A stretch of DNA of 33,427 nucleotides from Dehalococcoidia bacterium (GTDB lineage Bacteria; Chloroflexota; Dehalococcoidia; UBA2979). Shown piece by piece: positions 25,081 through 32,612 of this stretch. Within the stretch, counting starts at the first letter, position 1. Every line of letters starts with the position of its first letter. The notes under the pieces were generated by a model. The model was not told the DNA's origin. It did not search any database and saw only the letters and a list, made by a program, of their open reading frames with translations. The position numbers and the translations under genes were made by a program. The stretch lies in NCBI GenBank assembly GCA_019694855.1, contig JAIBBD010000023.1:1-33427 (forward strand). The letters run 5' to 3'.

Positions 25081-25103
25081 CCCTCCCCCCTGAAGGGGGA
25101 GGG
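25081..25103. repeat. Right palindrome of the DUF559 unit
   Basis: CCCTCCCCC (25081-25089) and GGGGGAGGG (25095-25103) form a perfect 9-bp stem around CTGAA, arms identical to the copy at 24685-24708. Read as protein in the downstream isomerase frame it gives PTPTLPPEGGGG, a translation often produced by such repeats. Confidence 0.8.
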
Positions 25104-25193
25104 GGCCGAACGGATGCCGTGGCCCAGACGGACACCCGGGAGGACGACCCCGAGACACCGACAGCGCGATCCCCCCTCCCTGCCCTCAGCACG

Positions 25194-26087
25194 ATGTGGG
25201 CCATGCAGCCGCGCTTTCAGCACGACCTGCACGCCTTCCTCGAGCGGGCGGCGGAGCTGGGGTATGGCGGCGTCGAGATCAACCACTCGATGGATGCGCA
25301 GATGGCCGGAGCGATCCTCGCGAGCGGGGTGCTGCCGGTGACGAGCGTGCACGCTCCCGCGCCGCTCGAGCGGCACGCGACCGCGGGGTGGAATCGCGAG
25401 CTGAACCTCGCTTCAACTGACGAAGCGGAGCGGGCGCTGGCCGTGCAGTACACGACGCGCACGATCGACCTCGCCGCGGAGGCGGGGGCGCGCTTCGTCG
25501 TTGTGCACCTCGGCGGCATCGCGGCGCGCATTCTGCCCGGGGAGCGGCGGCTGCGTGAGCTGTGGCCACGCCGCGACCTGGCGCGCGAGGAGTGGGACGC
25601 GCGTCTCGACGAGGCGGTGCGCGAGCGCGCCGGACTGATCGAGCCGTACCTCGGACCCGCGCGGCGGTCGTTCGACGAGCTGGTCGAGTACGCCGGCCCT
25701 CGTGGGGTGGCCATTGGCCTCGAGTGCCGGCTGCATTACCACGAGATTCCCTCGCCCACGGAAGTGGCCGAGCTGATCGCCCCGTATCCCGCCTCGGTCG
25801 CAGGCTACTGGCATGACGTCGGGCATGCCGAGGTGCAGCATCGCCTCGGATTGGTCGACCGCTCCGCGTGGTTCGACCTCCTTGGCGAGCGGCTGCTCGG
25901 GACGCACCTCCACGACGTCCGAGGGCTCGTCGACCACCGCGCGCCGGGCGCGGGGGACGTCGACTACCCGTGGCTGGCGGCGCGGGTGGCGCCCTCCGCG
26001 GCGCGCACCCTGGAGATCGACCAGCACGAGCCCGACGAGAGCGTCGCGCGAGCCCTCGACGTGCTGCGCGGAGCAAACCTGCTGTAA
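25194..26087 (+). CDS. Sugar phosphate isomerase/epimerase-like TIM barrel
   Basis: A 297-residue xylose-isomerase-like (AP endonuclease 2 superfamily) TIM barrel. Likely metal ligands are the Glu of IGLECRLHYHEIP, Asp/His of WHDVGHAEV, His of THLHDVRG and the Glu of LEIDQHEPDESV; VVVHLGG is the strand-3 motif. The substrate (sugar, inositol-type or keto-acid) cannot be told. Start choice is open: ATG 25194 begins the conserved barrel, but GTG 25065 in the same frame has a better upstream GAGGGG and overlaps the DUF559 stop (GTGA); using it would add 43 residues partly encoded by the palindrome. I prefer 25194 because that extension looks like repeat translation. Confidence 0.8.
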   Translation: MWAMQPRFQHDLHAFLERAAELGYGGVEINHSMDAQMAGAILASGVLPVTSVHAPAPLERHATAGWNRELNLASTDEAERALAVQYTTRTIDLAAEAGARFVVVHLGGIAARILPGERRLRELWPRRDLAREEWDARLDEAVRERAGLIEPYLGPARRSFDELVEYAGPRGVAIGLECRLHYHEIPSPTEVAELIAPYPASVAGYWHDVGHAEVQHRLGLVDRSAWFDLLGERLLGTHLHDVRGLVDHRAPGAGDVDYPWLAARVAPSAARTLEIDQHEPDESVARALDVLRGANLL

Positions 26088-26173
26088 CCGCGAGGGTGGC
26101 CCGCTCGGGCCGCTACCGATCAGGCCGTGGATCAATTGTGCCCAATCGAGGTCCCGCAGCCCTCTGCGTCCGT

Positions 26174-26199
26174 TATGATGCGGTAAGTCAGTAGGAGGG
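26174..26199 (+). promoter_or_regulatory. -10 box and Shine-Dalgarno of the surface-protein gene
   Basis: TATGAT (26174-26179) is a fair -10 box without a clear -35. AGGAGGG (26193-26199) sits 7 nt before ATG 26207 and is the strongest ribosome-binding site in this half of the window, pointing to high expression. Confidence 0.45.
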
Positions 26200-26206
26200 A
26201 CGAAAG

Positions 26207-27826
26207 ATGCGATTCTTCCTGATCGTGTCGGCTCTGGTAGTGCTGGTGGCCGCGGTGGCGAGCTACGCGATCCGCACGGAGACGGCACCGGCGAACGCGC
26301 AACATGGCGGCCCACACATCACCGTGAACAAGGAATGCGTGCCATCGCCGCCCGCGGGCGACACATCCATCTTCAACGTGCAGGTGGTCAACGCGCAGGC
26401 GACGGTGGTCGCCGGGCCTTCGCCGCTCCAGTGCGGTGGCTCGGTGACGTACGACCTGCAGTTCAACACGAACTACACCCTGCAAGAGACGGTCGTCCCG
26501 CCCGGTTGGCTCACTGGCGGCAACAACGTCAGCATCCGCGGAGCCTGCAACGGTGACGGCACCATCATCGTCTCCTCGACGCAGCCGAACCCGGACGGGA
26601 CGTGCGTGATCCGCAACACGCCGGACCTGCGGACGTTGACGATCACGAAGGTGTGCAACCCATCGAATCAGCCCGGCACCTTCACGATCCAGGTGCGCGA
26701 CCTGAACCAGAACATCGTGGCAACCGTGCAGCTCGCCTGCGGCCAGACCAGCGCGCCGATTTCGGTGCTCAACAACATCTCGTACCGCCTGGTCGAGCAG
26801 GGCAACGTCATTCCGACGTTCGGGGGCCTGTGCGACGTCGAGGGCGTCTTCCACCTCAACGACGCGAATGGCAACTGCACGGTGACGAACGACCTCAGTG
26901 ACACACCGACCGTGCAGCTGCAGAAGCTCTGCGTCCCGGCGAACATCCCCGGCCTCTTCACGCTCAACCTGTTCGCCGGAAACCTGCTGGTCGCCTCGTA
27001 CGACCTGGCCTGCGGACAGCTGAGCCCCCTCATCCCGATTCAGCTCGGCGTCCAGTACACGGTGGTCGAGTCGCCCAAGACCGGGTTCCCGCCGCCAACG
27101 TGGAGCAACCTCTGCACGCAGAGCGTCCAGGGCAACGGCCAGTTCACGATCCCTCTGAACTCCGAGGTGATCCACGGCATCTGCACCGCGACGAACCGCG
27201 TGCCGACCGTGACCATCCGCAAGCTCTGCGACACCACCACGAACGACATCTTCCAAATCAACGTGACGCAGCAGGGTTCGAACCAGCCGACGCATGTCGT
27301 GAACATCGGGTGTGGCGGGACCAGCGGCGAGCTGCCGGTGCTGCCGAACATCGTGTACGTGGTCACCGAGGTGCCCGAAGCAGGCTGGCAGTCACAGCCG
27401 ACGTTCGACATCGACTGCGCGCCCAACGGCGTGTTCTCGCTCACGGATGGCGACATCTCGGACGCGTGCATCGTGATCAACCACCGGCAGCAGCCGACGC
27501 CGACGCCTACGCGCACGCCGACGGCGACGCCGACCTCGACGCCGACGCAGACCCAGACCGCGACGCCGACCTCGACGCCCACCCAGACGGCCACGGCGAC
27601 GCCGACGCAGACGGCCACGCCGACCTCGACGCCGACGACGGTGACGACACCGACGCCCACGCAGACCTCGACCTCCACGACCGTGTCCACGGGCCCGACG
27701 GTGACGCCGGTCCCGCCGAAGACGGGAAGCGGCGGCATCGATGAGAGCGCGAGCGTCCCGTGGATGCTCATCATGGCGCTGGCCATCGGGACGCCGGCGG
27801 TGCTCGTCCTGCGACGCCGCGCGTAG
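26207..27826 (+). CDS. Four-repeat secreted surface protein with Thr/Pro stalk and C-terminal anchor
   Basis: A 539-residue exported protein: signal peptide (about residues 1-32, ending ANAQ), four tandem beta-rich repeats at about 38-140, 143-231, 235-330 and 331-425, a Thr/Pro stalk (430-502), then PPKTGSGG, a hydrophobic helix and RRRA. Each repeat begins with a strand plus Lys-x-Cys (KEC, KVC, KLC, KLC), has a central CG (QCGG, ACGQ, ACGQ, GCGG) and two later cysteines, suggesting two disulfides per unit; the fold resembles prealbumin/SpaA-like or Cna-B modules. The tail order (PPKTG, helix, Arg) mimics a sortase signal with Pro for Leu. No sortase is in the window. Likely an extracellular stalk or adhesion protein; ligand unknown. 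Confidence 0.85.
   Translation: MRFFLIVSALVVLVAAVASYAIRTETAPANAQHGGPHITVNKECVPSPPAGDTSIFNVQVVNAQATVVAGPSPLQCGGSVTYDLQFNTNYTLQETVVPPGWLTGGNNVSIRGACNGDGTIIVSSTQPNPDGTCVIRNTPDLRTLTITKVCNPSNQPGTFTIQVRDLNQNIVATVQLACGQTSAPISVLNNISYRLVEQGNVIPTFGGLCDVEGVFHLNDANGNCTVTNDLSDTPTVQLQKLCVPANIPGLFTLNLFAGNLLVASYDLACGQLSPLIPIQLGVQYTVVESPKTGFPPPTWSNLCTQSVQGNGQFTIPLNSEVIHGICTATNRVPTVTIRKLCDTTTNDIFQINVTQQGSNQPTHVVNIGCGGTSGELPVLPNIVYVVTEVPEAGWQSQPTFDIDCAPNGVFSLTDGDISDACIVINHRQQPTPTPTRTPTATPTSTPTQTQTATPTSTPTQTATATPTQTATPTSTPTTVTTPTPTQTSTSTTVSTGPTVTPVPPKTGSGGIDESASVPWMLIMALAIGTPAVLVLRRRA
27494..27712 (+). repeat. Low-complexity Thr/Pro-coding repeat
   Basis: Imperfect tandem copies of ACGCCGAC-type units encode PTPTPTRTPTATPTSTPTQT and similar text. 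It forms the extended, probably O-glycosylatable stalk between the fourth domain and the membrane anchor. Such DNA is prone to length change by slippage. Confidence 0.85.
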
Positions 27827-27848
27827 CCGCTGCGCCCGACTGCATCCG

Positions 27849-27878
27849 AAAGGGGGCGGACCTGAGTCCGCCCCCTTT
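27849..27878. terminator. Strong bidirectional terminator
   Basis: A perfect 13-bp stem, AAAGGGGGCGGAC (27849-27861) with GTCCGCCCCCTTT (27866-27878), closes a CTGA loop. TTTCTTCG ends the plus-strand arm; the minus strand has a TTTCGG tail. It lies between the converging surface-protein gene and the minus-strand gene at 27902 and serves both. Confidence 0.9.
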
Positions 27879-27901
27879 CTTCGTTGACGTCGATTCGCGG
27901 G

Positions 27902-28606
27902 CTACGAGGTCTGCGTGATCGCGGCCGCGTAGATGTGCCAGTGCCGCTGCTCGAGGGTCGTGCCGGGGATGTTCGCGGTGTGGTGCAGCGTGAACGTCCC
28001 CTCGAACGTCTGGTGCGTACCGTCGTCGAGGGTCGCGTGGATGACCACGGGCACCTCGATGAAGCGCTGGCCGGCGCCGGCGTTGATCGGGCCCGGGACG
28101 CCGATGTCGACCGAGACGGCGGTCGTGTGCGCGTACCCCGCCACAAACTGCGCGTACGTGAGGGGATTGCGTCCCGGCTCCCACGCCGCGTACGCGTCGC
28201 TGTAGCGATGCCCGTCGATGTCAGCGATGTACTTGCGAATCAACTCGACGGCATCGTCGGCGGTCGGTTCGCGCTCGCAGAGGATCACGAAGGGTGCGCC
28301 GCTCGCGAGGGAGGGCGGGAAGGCGGCATTCACGAGGGCGGGCGCGCCGGGGATGTAGATGACCCACTGGCCACCCCCGGTGACGGCCATCAGCCGCAAC
28401 GTGCAGCCCGCATCGATGATGGCGACGCTGAGGTCGGTGGCCGATACGGGGGCCGATGTGATGAGGAGGGCGACGCCGCCGGGTGGTGGAAGCGTCCCGG
28501 TGAAGGGCGGCGTCTGTGCTTCGGCGTTCCGGGGCGGTCCGCCGACAAGGACCGCGGCCAGGATAGCGGCGGCAACTACCGCAATGATCGGGGTGGGTCG
28601 TGGCAT
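27902..28606 (-). CDS. Secreted YIP-domain protein with NTF2-like C-terminus
   Basis: A 234-residue exported protein. Residues 1-30 are a signal peptide (ending NAEAQ). About residues 35-112 hold a domain also present at the C-termini of the proteins at 31619 and 32676: a Cys (DAGCTLRLMAV), a strand pair, QWVIYIPGAPALVNAAFP and a closing Cys (FVILCER). The remaining 120 residues (ADDAVELIRKYIADIDGHRY, then DAYAAWEP and a beta sheet ending WHIYAA) look like an NTF2/SnoaL-like cone fold, often ligand-binding. AGGAG 6 nt before ATG 28606 supports the start. No catalytic residues can be claimed. The shared domain is described in the findings. Confidence 0.75.
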   Translation of the reverse strand: MPRPTPIIAVVAAAILAAVLVGGPPRNAEAQTPPFTGTLPPPGGVALLITSAPVSATDLSVAIIDAGCTLRLMAVTGGGQWVIYIPGAPALVNAAFPPSLASGAPFVILCEREPTADDAVELIRKYIADIDGHRYSDAYAAWEPGRNPLTYAQFVAGYAHTTAVSVDIGVPGPINAGAGQRFIEVPVVIHATLDDGTHQTFEGTFTLHHTANIPGTTLEQRHWHIYAAAITQTS

Positions 28607-28703
28607 GTGAGGCTCCTGACGCCCGCGCGCCAGCCCGGCCGCGGGCGCCGCTATCCTGCCACGCGAGCCGCCCCGCGTGTGTACCGCCTCGTTCGTCCGC
28701 GGA

Positions 28704-28853
28704 TCAGCCGGTGTAGGTCTTGTGGGGGAACTCGTCGTCGTGTCGGGCCTGGCAGCGGCTGCAGACGTGGTGCGCGCATGCGACGCACGCCATCGCGGTC
28801 TCGGCGTTGCAATGGATACAGCGGCCGGGCACGGGGGCTTCTCGGTACGGCAT
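28704..28853 (-). CDS. 49-residue B-box-like zinc-finger protein
   Basis: Nearly the whole protein is one zinc module: Cys12-x2-Cys15-x7-Cys23-x2-Cys26-x4-Cys31-x2-Cys34-x3-His38-x5-His44. That spacing fits the eight-ligand, two-zinc B-box pattern (C5(C/H)H2), usually known from eukaryotic TRIM proteins but also found in short bacterial proteins. The N-terminal MPYREAPVPGR and the end HKTYTG are the only extra residues. It starts at ATG 28853, 7 nt after TACCCT on the minus strand, implying a leaderless message. An open frame continues upstream antisense to proS but is a shadow. Role unknown; a protein- or membrane-interaction adaptor is plausible. Confidence 0.75.
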   Translation of the reverse strand: MPYREAPVPGRCIHCNAETAMACVACAHHVCSRCQARHDDEFPHKTYTG

Positions 28854-28860
28854 GCGGTCT

Positions 28861-28866
28861 AGGGTA
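28861..28866 (-). promoter_or_regulatory. -10 box for the B-box mini-protein gene
   Basis: TACCCT on the minus strand with a 7-nt spacer to ATG 28853. No convincing -35. It fits the leaderless spacing seen at other unit heads. Confidence 0.35.
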
Positions 28867-28893
28867 GCGCGGCTGCGAGGTGGGCGCGGACGG

Positions 28894-29274
28894 TCAGTCG
28901 CATTCCTCGGCGCCGGTTGCGCGGACGGTAACGGTGAACGTGCCACGGGCGGCCACGTCGGCGGCGTCGACTCGCACGAGACTGCCGTCGCGGCACAGTG
29001 CGACGGCCTCCGGGTCGTCGCCGAGCGGCTTGGCCAGTTCCCACTCGGCGGGCAGTGAGGCGAGGTAGAACTCGAGGACGGCCGTGCCGGGTACCTCCTC
29101 GATCCCGTACCCCACGACGGTGCTCGCTCCGTCCTGCGTGCGTCCCACCTCGACCGCACCGGGCACGGCATGGAGTTCTTCGAGCAGCGCGTCGTTTGCG
29201 CCGCCGGATGAACCGCCGCTGGAGCACGCGAGGACCGTGACCGCCAGGAGCATCGAGAACGCCATCCTACGCAT
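28894..29274 (-). CDS. Small lipoprotein, unknown function
   Basis: A 126-residue protein with a lipoprotein signal peptide MRRMAFSMLLAVTVLACSSG; the lipobox VLAC gives Cys17 as the mature N-terminus, followed by a Ser/Gly linker. The body includes ELHAVPGAVEVGRTQDG and AVLEFYLASLPAEWELA, a segment similar in spacing to VLRFFEARLESSGWA of the lipoprotein at 14018. Two further cysteines (in ALCRDGS and EECD) may form a disulfide. ATG 29274 is chosen because it gives a compact signal peptide and lies 6 nt after GACAAT; an earlier ATG at 29349 would spoil the signal peptide. It is divergent from proS. Function not recognised. Confidence 0.72.
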   Translation of the reverse strand: MRRMAFSMLLAVTVLACSSGGSSGGANDALLEELHAVPGAVEVGRTQDGASTVVGYGIEEVPGTAVLEFYLASLPAEWELAKPLGDDPEAVALCRDGSLVRVDAADVAARGTFTVTVRATGAEECD

Positions 29275-29280
29275 GGCCCG

Positions 29281-29286
29281 ATTGTC
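29281..29286 (-). promoter_or_regulatory. -10 box for the 28894 lipoprotein gene
   Basis: GACAAT on the minus strand, 6 nt before ATG 29274. It has A2 and T6 of the consensus but not T1, and no clear -35. Confidence 0.35.
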
Positions 29287-29333
29287 GTCGCTGATAGGGT
29301 TCGGGGCCTCCTCGCGTTGGGCGTCGCGGCTCG

Positions 29334-29362
29334 TTGCCCGCCCATGCACGCGCCCATAGACT
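29334..29362 (+). promoter_or_regulatory. proS promoter with leaderless start
   Basis: TTGCCC (29334-29339), a 17-nt spacer and TAGACT (29357-29362) make the best two-part promoter in the window. Only 7 nt (CAGCCGC) separate the -10 box from ATG 29370, so the mRNA should begin at or next to the start codon. Confidence 0.6.
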
Positions 29363-29369
29363 CAGCCGC

Positions 29370-31118
29370 ATGAGAATGACGCGCTGGTTCGGACGGACGT
29401 TGCGAGAGGCCCCTGCGGAGGCGGAGACGGCCAGCCATCAGCTGCTGCTGCGCGCGGGGGCGATCGACCAGCTGATGGCGGGCGTGTACACGTACCTCCC
29501 GCTCGGCTGGCGGGTGAAGCGCAAGGTCGAGGCGATCGTGCGCGAGGAGATGGACGCCGCGGGCGCCCTCGAGATCCACATGCCGGCGATCCAGCCGCTC
29601 GACATCTGGGAGCGCTCCGGCCGCGCTGACGCGATGGGGCCGGTGCTGTTCCGGCTCACCGACCAGCGCGAGCGGCCGCTCGCCCTCGGGCCGACGCACG
29701 AGGAGGTCGTGACGCAGCTCTTCGCCTCGCAGGCGCAGTCGTACCGCGACGTGCCGGTCACGCTGTACCAGATCCAGACGAAGTTCCGCGACGAGGCCCG
29801 CCCGCGCGGCGGCCTGGTGCGGGTGCGCGAGTTCACGATGAAGGACGCGTACTCGTTCGACGCGGACGAGGCGGGCCTCGATGCGTCGTACGGCGCGATG
29901 TTCGAGGCATACAAGCGCATCTTCGCCCGCTGCGGCGTGCCCACCGTGCCCGTCGAGGCGGACTCGGGCGCCATCGGTGGGAAGGAGTCGCGCGAGTTCA
30001 TCTACCTCAGTGACACCGGCGAGGACACCATCGTCATCTGCGACCGCTGCGGCTACGCGGCGAACACGGAGAAGGCGGAATTCGTGCGCCCGCCCGTCCC
30101 GCCCGAGGAGCCGCTCGAGGTGGAGCCCATCGAGACGCCCGGCACGACGACCATCGAGGCGCTGGCAGCGTTCCTCGGCGTGCCCGCCTCGAAGACGGCG
30201 AAGGCCGTCTTCTATATGGCGACCGACCCGCATGACGCCTCGGCGGCGGCGGAGCCCGTGTTCGTCGTCGTGCGCGGCGACCTGCAGGTGAACGAGGTGA
30301 AGCTGCGCAACCTCCTCGGCGGCAAGGACCTGCGGCCGATGACCGACGCCGAGTCGGCGTCCTACGGCATCGTGCCCGGCTACGCCTCGCCGGTCGGCAT
30401 CGATGAGCGCGTGCGCGTGGTCGTCGACACCTCGATCGCGACCTCGCCCAACCTCGTGGCGGGCGCCAACGTCGCAGGGCGACACCTGCGCAACGTGAAC
30501 CTGAGCCGCGAATACCACGCGCACGACGTGATCGATGTCGCGCTGGCCGAGGCCGGGCACACCTGCGCGCGCTGCGGCGAGGGCACGCTCGGCACCGCGC
30601 GTGGCATCGAGATGGGGCACGTGTTCCGCCTCGGATACATCTACTCCGAGGCCTTCGAGGCGCGCGTGCTGGACGAGGCGGGCGAGCAGCGCACGCCGAT
30701 CATGGGTTGCTACGGCCTGGGCGTGGACCGCGTGATCGCGGGCGCGGTGCAGGAGCACTACGACGAGCGAGGCATCATCTGGCCCGCCTCGATCGCGCCG
30801 TTCGACGTGCACCTCGTCGCGCTCGGCCTTGGGCGCGACGCCGAGCTTGCGTCCGACGCCGACGCGCTCTACACGGAGCTGACGGCGGCGGGCCTCGAGG
30901 TGCTCTACGACGACCGCGACGATTCGCCCGGCGTGAAGTTCAACGACGCCGACCTGATCGGCGTCCCGCTGCGCGTGACGGCGTCGAGCCGGAACCACAA
31001 GGCGGGCGTTGTCGAGGTGCTGCGCCGCGCCGGCGGCGACCCGGACCTCGTCCCGCGCGCCGAGGTGGCGTCATACCTCGTGGCGGCGCGCGCGGAGCTG
31101 CTGTCGGCGCTGGGGTAG
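29370..31118 (+). CDS. proS: Prolyl-tRNA synthetase (bacterial type with editing domain)
   Basis: A class II aminoacyl-tRNA synthetase that charges tRNA-Pro. The 582-residue product has motif 1 region LPLGWRVKRKVEAIVREEMD, motif 2 LYQIQTKFRDEARPRGGLVR, and motif 3 MGCYGLGVDRVIAG. Between motifs 2 and 3 lies an INS/YbaK-type editing domain (TTIEALAAFLGVPASKTAKA) that clears Ala-tRNA-Pro. The anticodon-binding domain is at the end (VHLVALGLG to LLSALG). Start ATG 29370 matches the family start and the promoter spacing. Long antisense open frames over this gene are shadows of GC-rich codon use. A SnoaL-like gene follows 4 nt later. Confidence 0.97.
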   Translation: MRMTRWFGRTLREAPAEAETASHQLLLRAGAIDQLMAGVYTYLPLGWRVKRKVEAIVREEMDAAGALEIHMPAIQPLDIWERSGRADAMGPVLFRLTDQRERPLALGPTHEEVVTQLFASQAQSYRDVPVTLYQIQTKFRDEARPRGGLVRVREFTMKDAYSFDADEAGLDASYGAMFEAYKRIFARCGVPTVPVEADSGAIGGKESREFIYLSDTGEDTIVICDRCGYAANTEKAEFVRPPVPPEEPLEVEPIETPGTTTIEALAAFLGVPASKTAKAVFYMATDPHDASAAAEPVFVVVRGDLQVNEVKLRNLLGGKDLRPMTDAESASYGIVPGYASPVGIDERVRVVVDTSIATSPNLVAGANVAGRHLRNVNLSREYHAHDVIDVALAEAGHTCARCGEGTLGTARGIEMGHVFRLGYIYSEAFEARVLDEAGEQRTPIMGCYGLGVDRVIAGAVQEHYDERGIIWPASIAPFDVHLVALGLGRDAELASDADALYTELTAAGLEVLYDDRDDSPGVKFNDADLIGVPLRVTASSRNHKAGVVEVLRRAGGDPDLVPRAEVASYLVAARAELLSALG

Positions 31119-31122
31119 GACG

Positions 31123-31530
31123 TTGGGCAACAAGACGAACGTCGACCGGCTGCGGACGGCCATCGAGCGGTTCAACACGCCAGATGAACGTGAATCCTAC
31201 TTCGAGCTGTACGCGCCGGGCGCGGTGTTGCATCGCTCGCCGCCGCTGGAGCCCGGACTGGACCACATCAAGGTCTTTTATCGCGGGTACTGGACGGCGT
31301 TTCCCGACATCGAGCTCACGATTCAGGCCATCTTCGGCGCGGACGACTTCGTCGGCTGCGCCTTTCGAGCAGCGGCGACGCATCGCGGCGAGTTCCTCGG
31401 CCGTCCGGCCACAGGCCGGAGCGTCGTGTACGACGGCGTCACCCTCCTGCGTTTCGAGGGCGGCCGTTGCGTGGAACGCTGGAGCCAGACCGACCTGCTT
31501 GCGGTGCTGCGTCAGATCGAAGGCGGTTGA
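31123..31530 (+). CDS. SnoaL-like / NTF2-fold protein
   Basis: A 135-residue protein with the SnoaL-like cone fold: helical start VDRLRTAIERFNTPDERESY, YELYAPGAVLHRSP-type segment (FELYAPGAVLHRSPPLEPGL), YRGYWTAFPDIELTIQAIF, then GEFLGRPATGRSVVYDGVTL and a C-terminal strand CVERWSQTDLLAVLRQI. This resembles ester cyclase or nuclear-transport-factor-2-like proteins of polyketide and general metabolism, but the family is functionally broad. Start TTG 31123 lies 4 nt after the proS stop, with no strong Shine-Dalgarno, suggesting coupling to proS. No substrate can be assigned. Confidence 0.75.
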   Translation: MGNKTNVDRLRTAIERFNTPDERESYFELYAPGAVLHRSPPLEPGLDHIKVFYRGYWTAFPDIELTIQAIFGADDFVGCAFRAAATHRGEFLGRPATGRSVVYDGVTLLRFEGGRCVERWSQTDLLAVLRQIEGG

Positions 31531-31563
31531 GCCAGCGAAACCCTCGCGCGCGAAACACAGAAA

Positions 31564-31583
31564 GGGCGGCCCGGAGGCCGCCC
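31564..31583 (-). terminator. Terminator of the 31619 gene
   Basis: GGGCGGCC (31564-31571) pairs with GGCCGCCC (31576-31583) around CGGA. On the minus strand it is followed by TTTCTGTGTTT, a good U-rich tail, so it ends the gene at 31619-32452. An outer 9-bp repeat, ACCCTCGCG (31540-31548) and CGCGAGGGT (31611-31619), could enlarge the structure. The same hairpin core occurs at 32613-32638. Confidence 0.75.
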
Positions 31584-31618
31584 CTTCGCATGTCCGCCTC
31601 GCGAGGTGGTCGCGAGGG

Positions 31619-32452
31619 TTACTTACACTTCCCGGTGAAGATCGTGCTGGTCTTGATGTCCGGGTCGGTGTTGAAGATGCCGAGGAACTCGGCGTTCACG
31701 ACCACGACGGCCGAGCCCGGGATGTAGACGGCGAAGCCGCCGTCCGGCTTGTTGTAGAAGAAGGTCGCCGTGGCCTGCGGGCAGCCGGACACGGTCACGA
31801 GGTCGGCCACGTCACCACAGTTGATGGCGAACGTGCCAAACCCGCCGGCCGCCGGGGGCTTGCTGCCGAAGAGCAGCTTCCCGCACTCGGTCGGTACGAC
31901 CGGCTCGTAGTACGTCTTGAAGAGGAAGTCGTACGTCTTGGGGTAGAGCAGGCCCGCGGCGACGGTAGCGCCGGTGCCGCCGGCGTAGGCGGCTGAGTTG
32001 CTGTAGCCCCAGGCGAGCTTGTGCGTGTCGTTGTCGACCGACGCCTCGATGGCGTACTGCTGGCCGACTTCAACCGTCACGGTCGGGATATCGAACGTGA
32101 TCCAGGCGCCCGTCGTGCCGTTCGGCACGTTGACGATCTCGGTGGCGACGATGGTCCCCGTCCCTGCCTTCTTCACGTTGACCGTGACGAAGACGTCGGC
32201 GTTGGTCGCCGCGCCGTCAGACAGGAGGTACAGCTCCACCTTGGTCAGCGAGGCCTGCGTCGGCGTGAACGTCTGGCGCAGGATGTCGACGGCGTTGATG
32301 CCTTCGGTTGCGTTCCAGTTCGTCAGTCCCTCGGGTGGGATGGCGTCGACGTGCTGCTCCAGCGTGTCGGCCGCCTGGGCCGGCAGGAGCAGCAGTGCGA
32401 GCGCGACGCCGGCGATGGCCGCCGACACCAGGGCATGCTTCATGAATCTCAC
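31619..32452 (-). CDS. Secreted beta-sandwich protein with C-terminal YIP domain
   Basis: A 277-residue exported protein with a signal peptide (about 1-27, ending AQA). Residues about 28-185 form a beta-sandwich of the carbohydrate-binding or anchor type (ILRQTFTPTQASLTKVELYL, WITFDIPTVTVEVGQQYAIE, GYSNSAAYAGGTG). The last 90 residues are the shared domain: ECGKLLFG, a Gly/Pro loop, INCGDVADLVTVSGCPQ, FFYNKPDGGFAVYIPGSA, VVNAEFLGIF and a final GKCK, with four cysteines. GTG 32452 has AAAGGA 7 nt upstream. It is a close relative of the next gene (32676) in this tail. Role unknown; extracellular or cell-surface is likely. Confidence 0.8.
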   Translation of the reverse strand: MRFMKHALVSAAIAGVALALLLLPAQAADTLEQHVDAIPPEGLTNWNATEGINAVDILRQTFTPTQASLTKVELYLLSDGAATNADVFVTVNVKKAGTGTIVATEIVNVPNGTTGAWITFDIPTVTVEVGQQYAIEASVDNDTHKLAWGYSNSAAYAGGTGATVAAGLLYPKTYDFLFKTYYEPVVPTECGKLLFGSKPPAAGGFGTFAINCGDVADLVTVSGCPQATATFFYNKPDGGFAVYIPGSAVVVVNAEFLGIFNTDPDIKTSTIFTGKCK

Positions 32453-32612
32453 GGGCGAGTCCTTTCTTCGCTGCAGGCTCCGAGGCGCGGGCGCGCCTGC
32501 CGAGCCGGAACTCGTCGTGCTGGTGACCGCCGCACCACCCGCAGCGAGATTATGCCCTTGGTCAGGTGCGCCTTGGCAACCCGCCTGCGAGCGCTGACGC
32601 CCGCTGTACGAC

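Noticed and set aside
27270-27290. GGTTCGAACC, resembling a tRNA T-loop
   Set aside because: It lies inside the coding sequence of the surface protein and no tRNA arms surround it.
27494-27712. Possible CRISPR or minisatellite array
   Set aside because: The units are degenerate codon repeats for Thr/Pro without spacers; it is a protein stalk, listed as a repeat.
28704-30998. A 764-codon minus-strand frame running through proS
   Set aside because: Only its last 49 codons make a sensible protein (the B-box-like gene); the rest is the shadow of proS codons.
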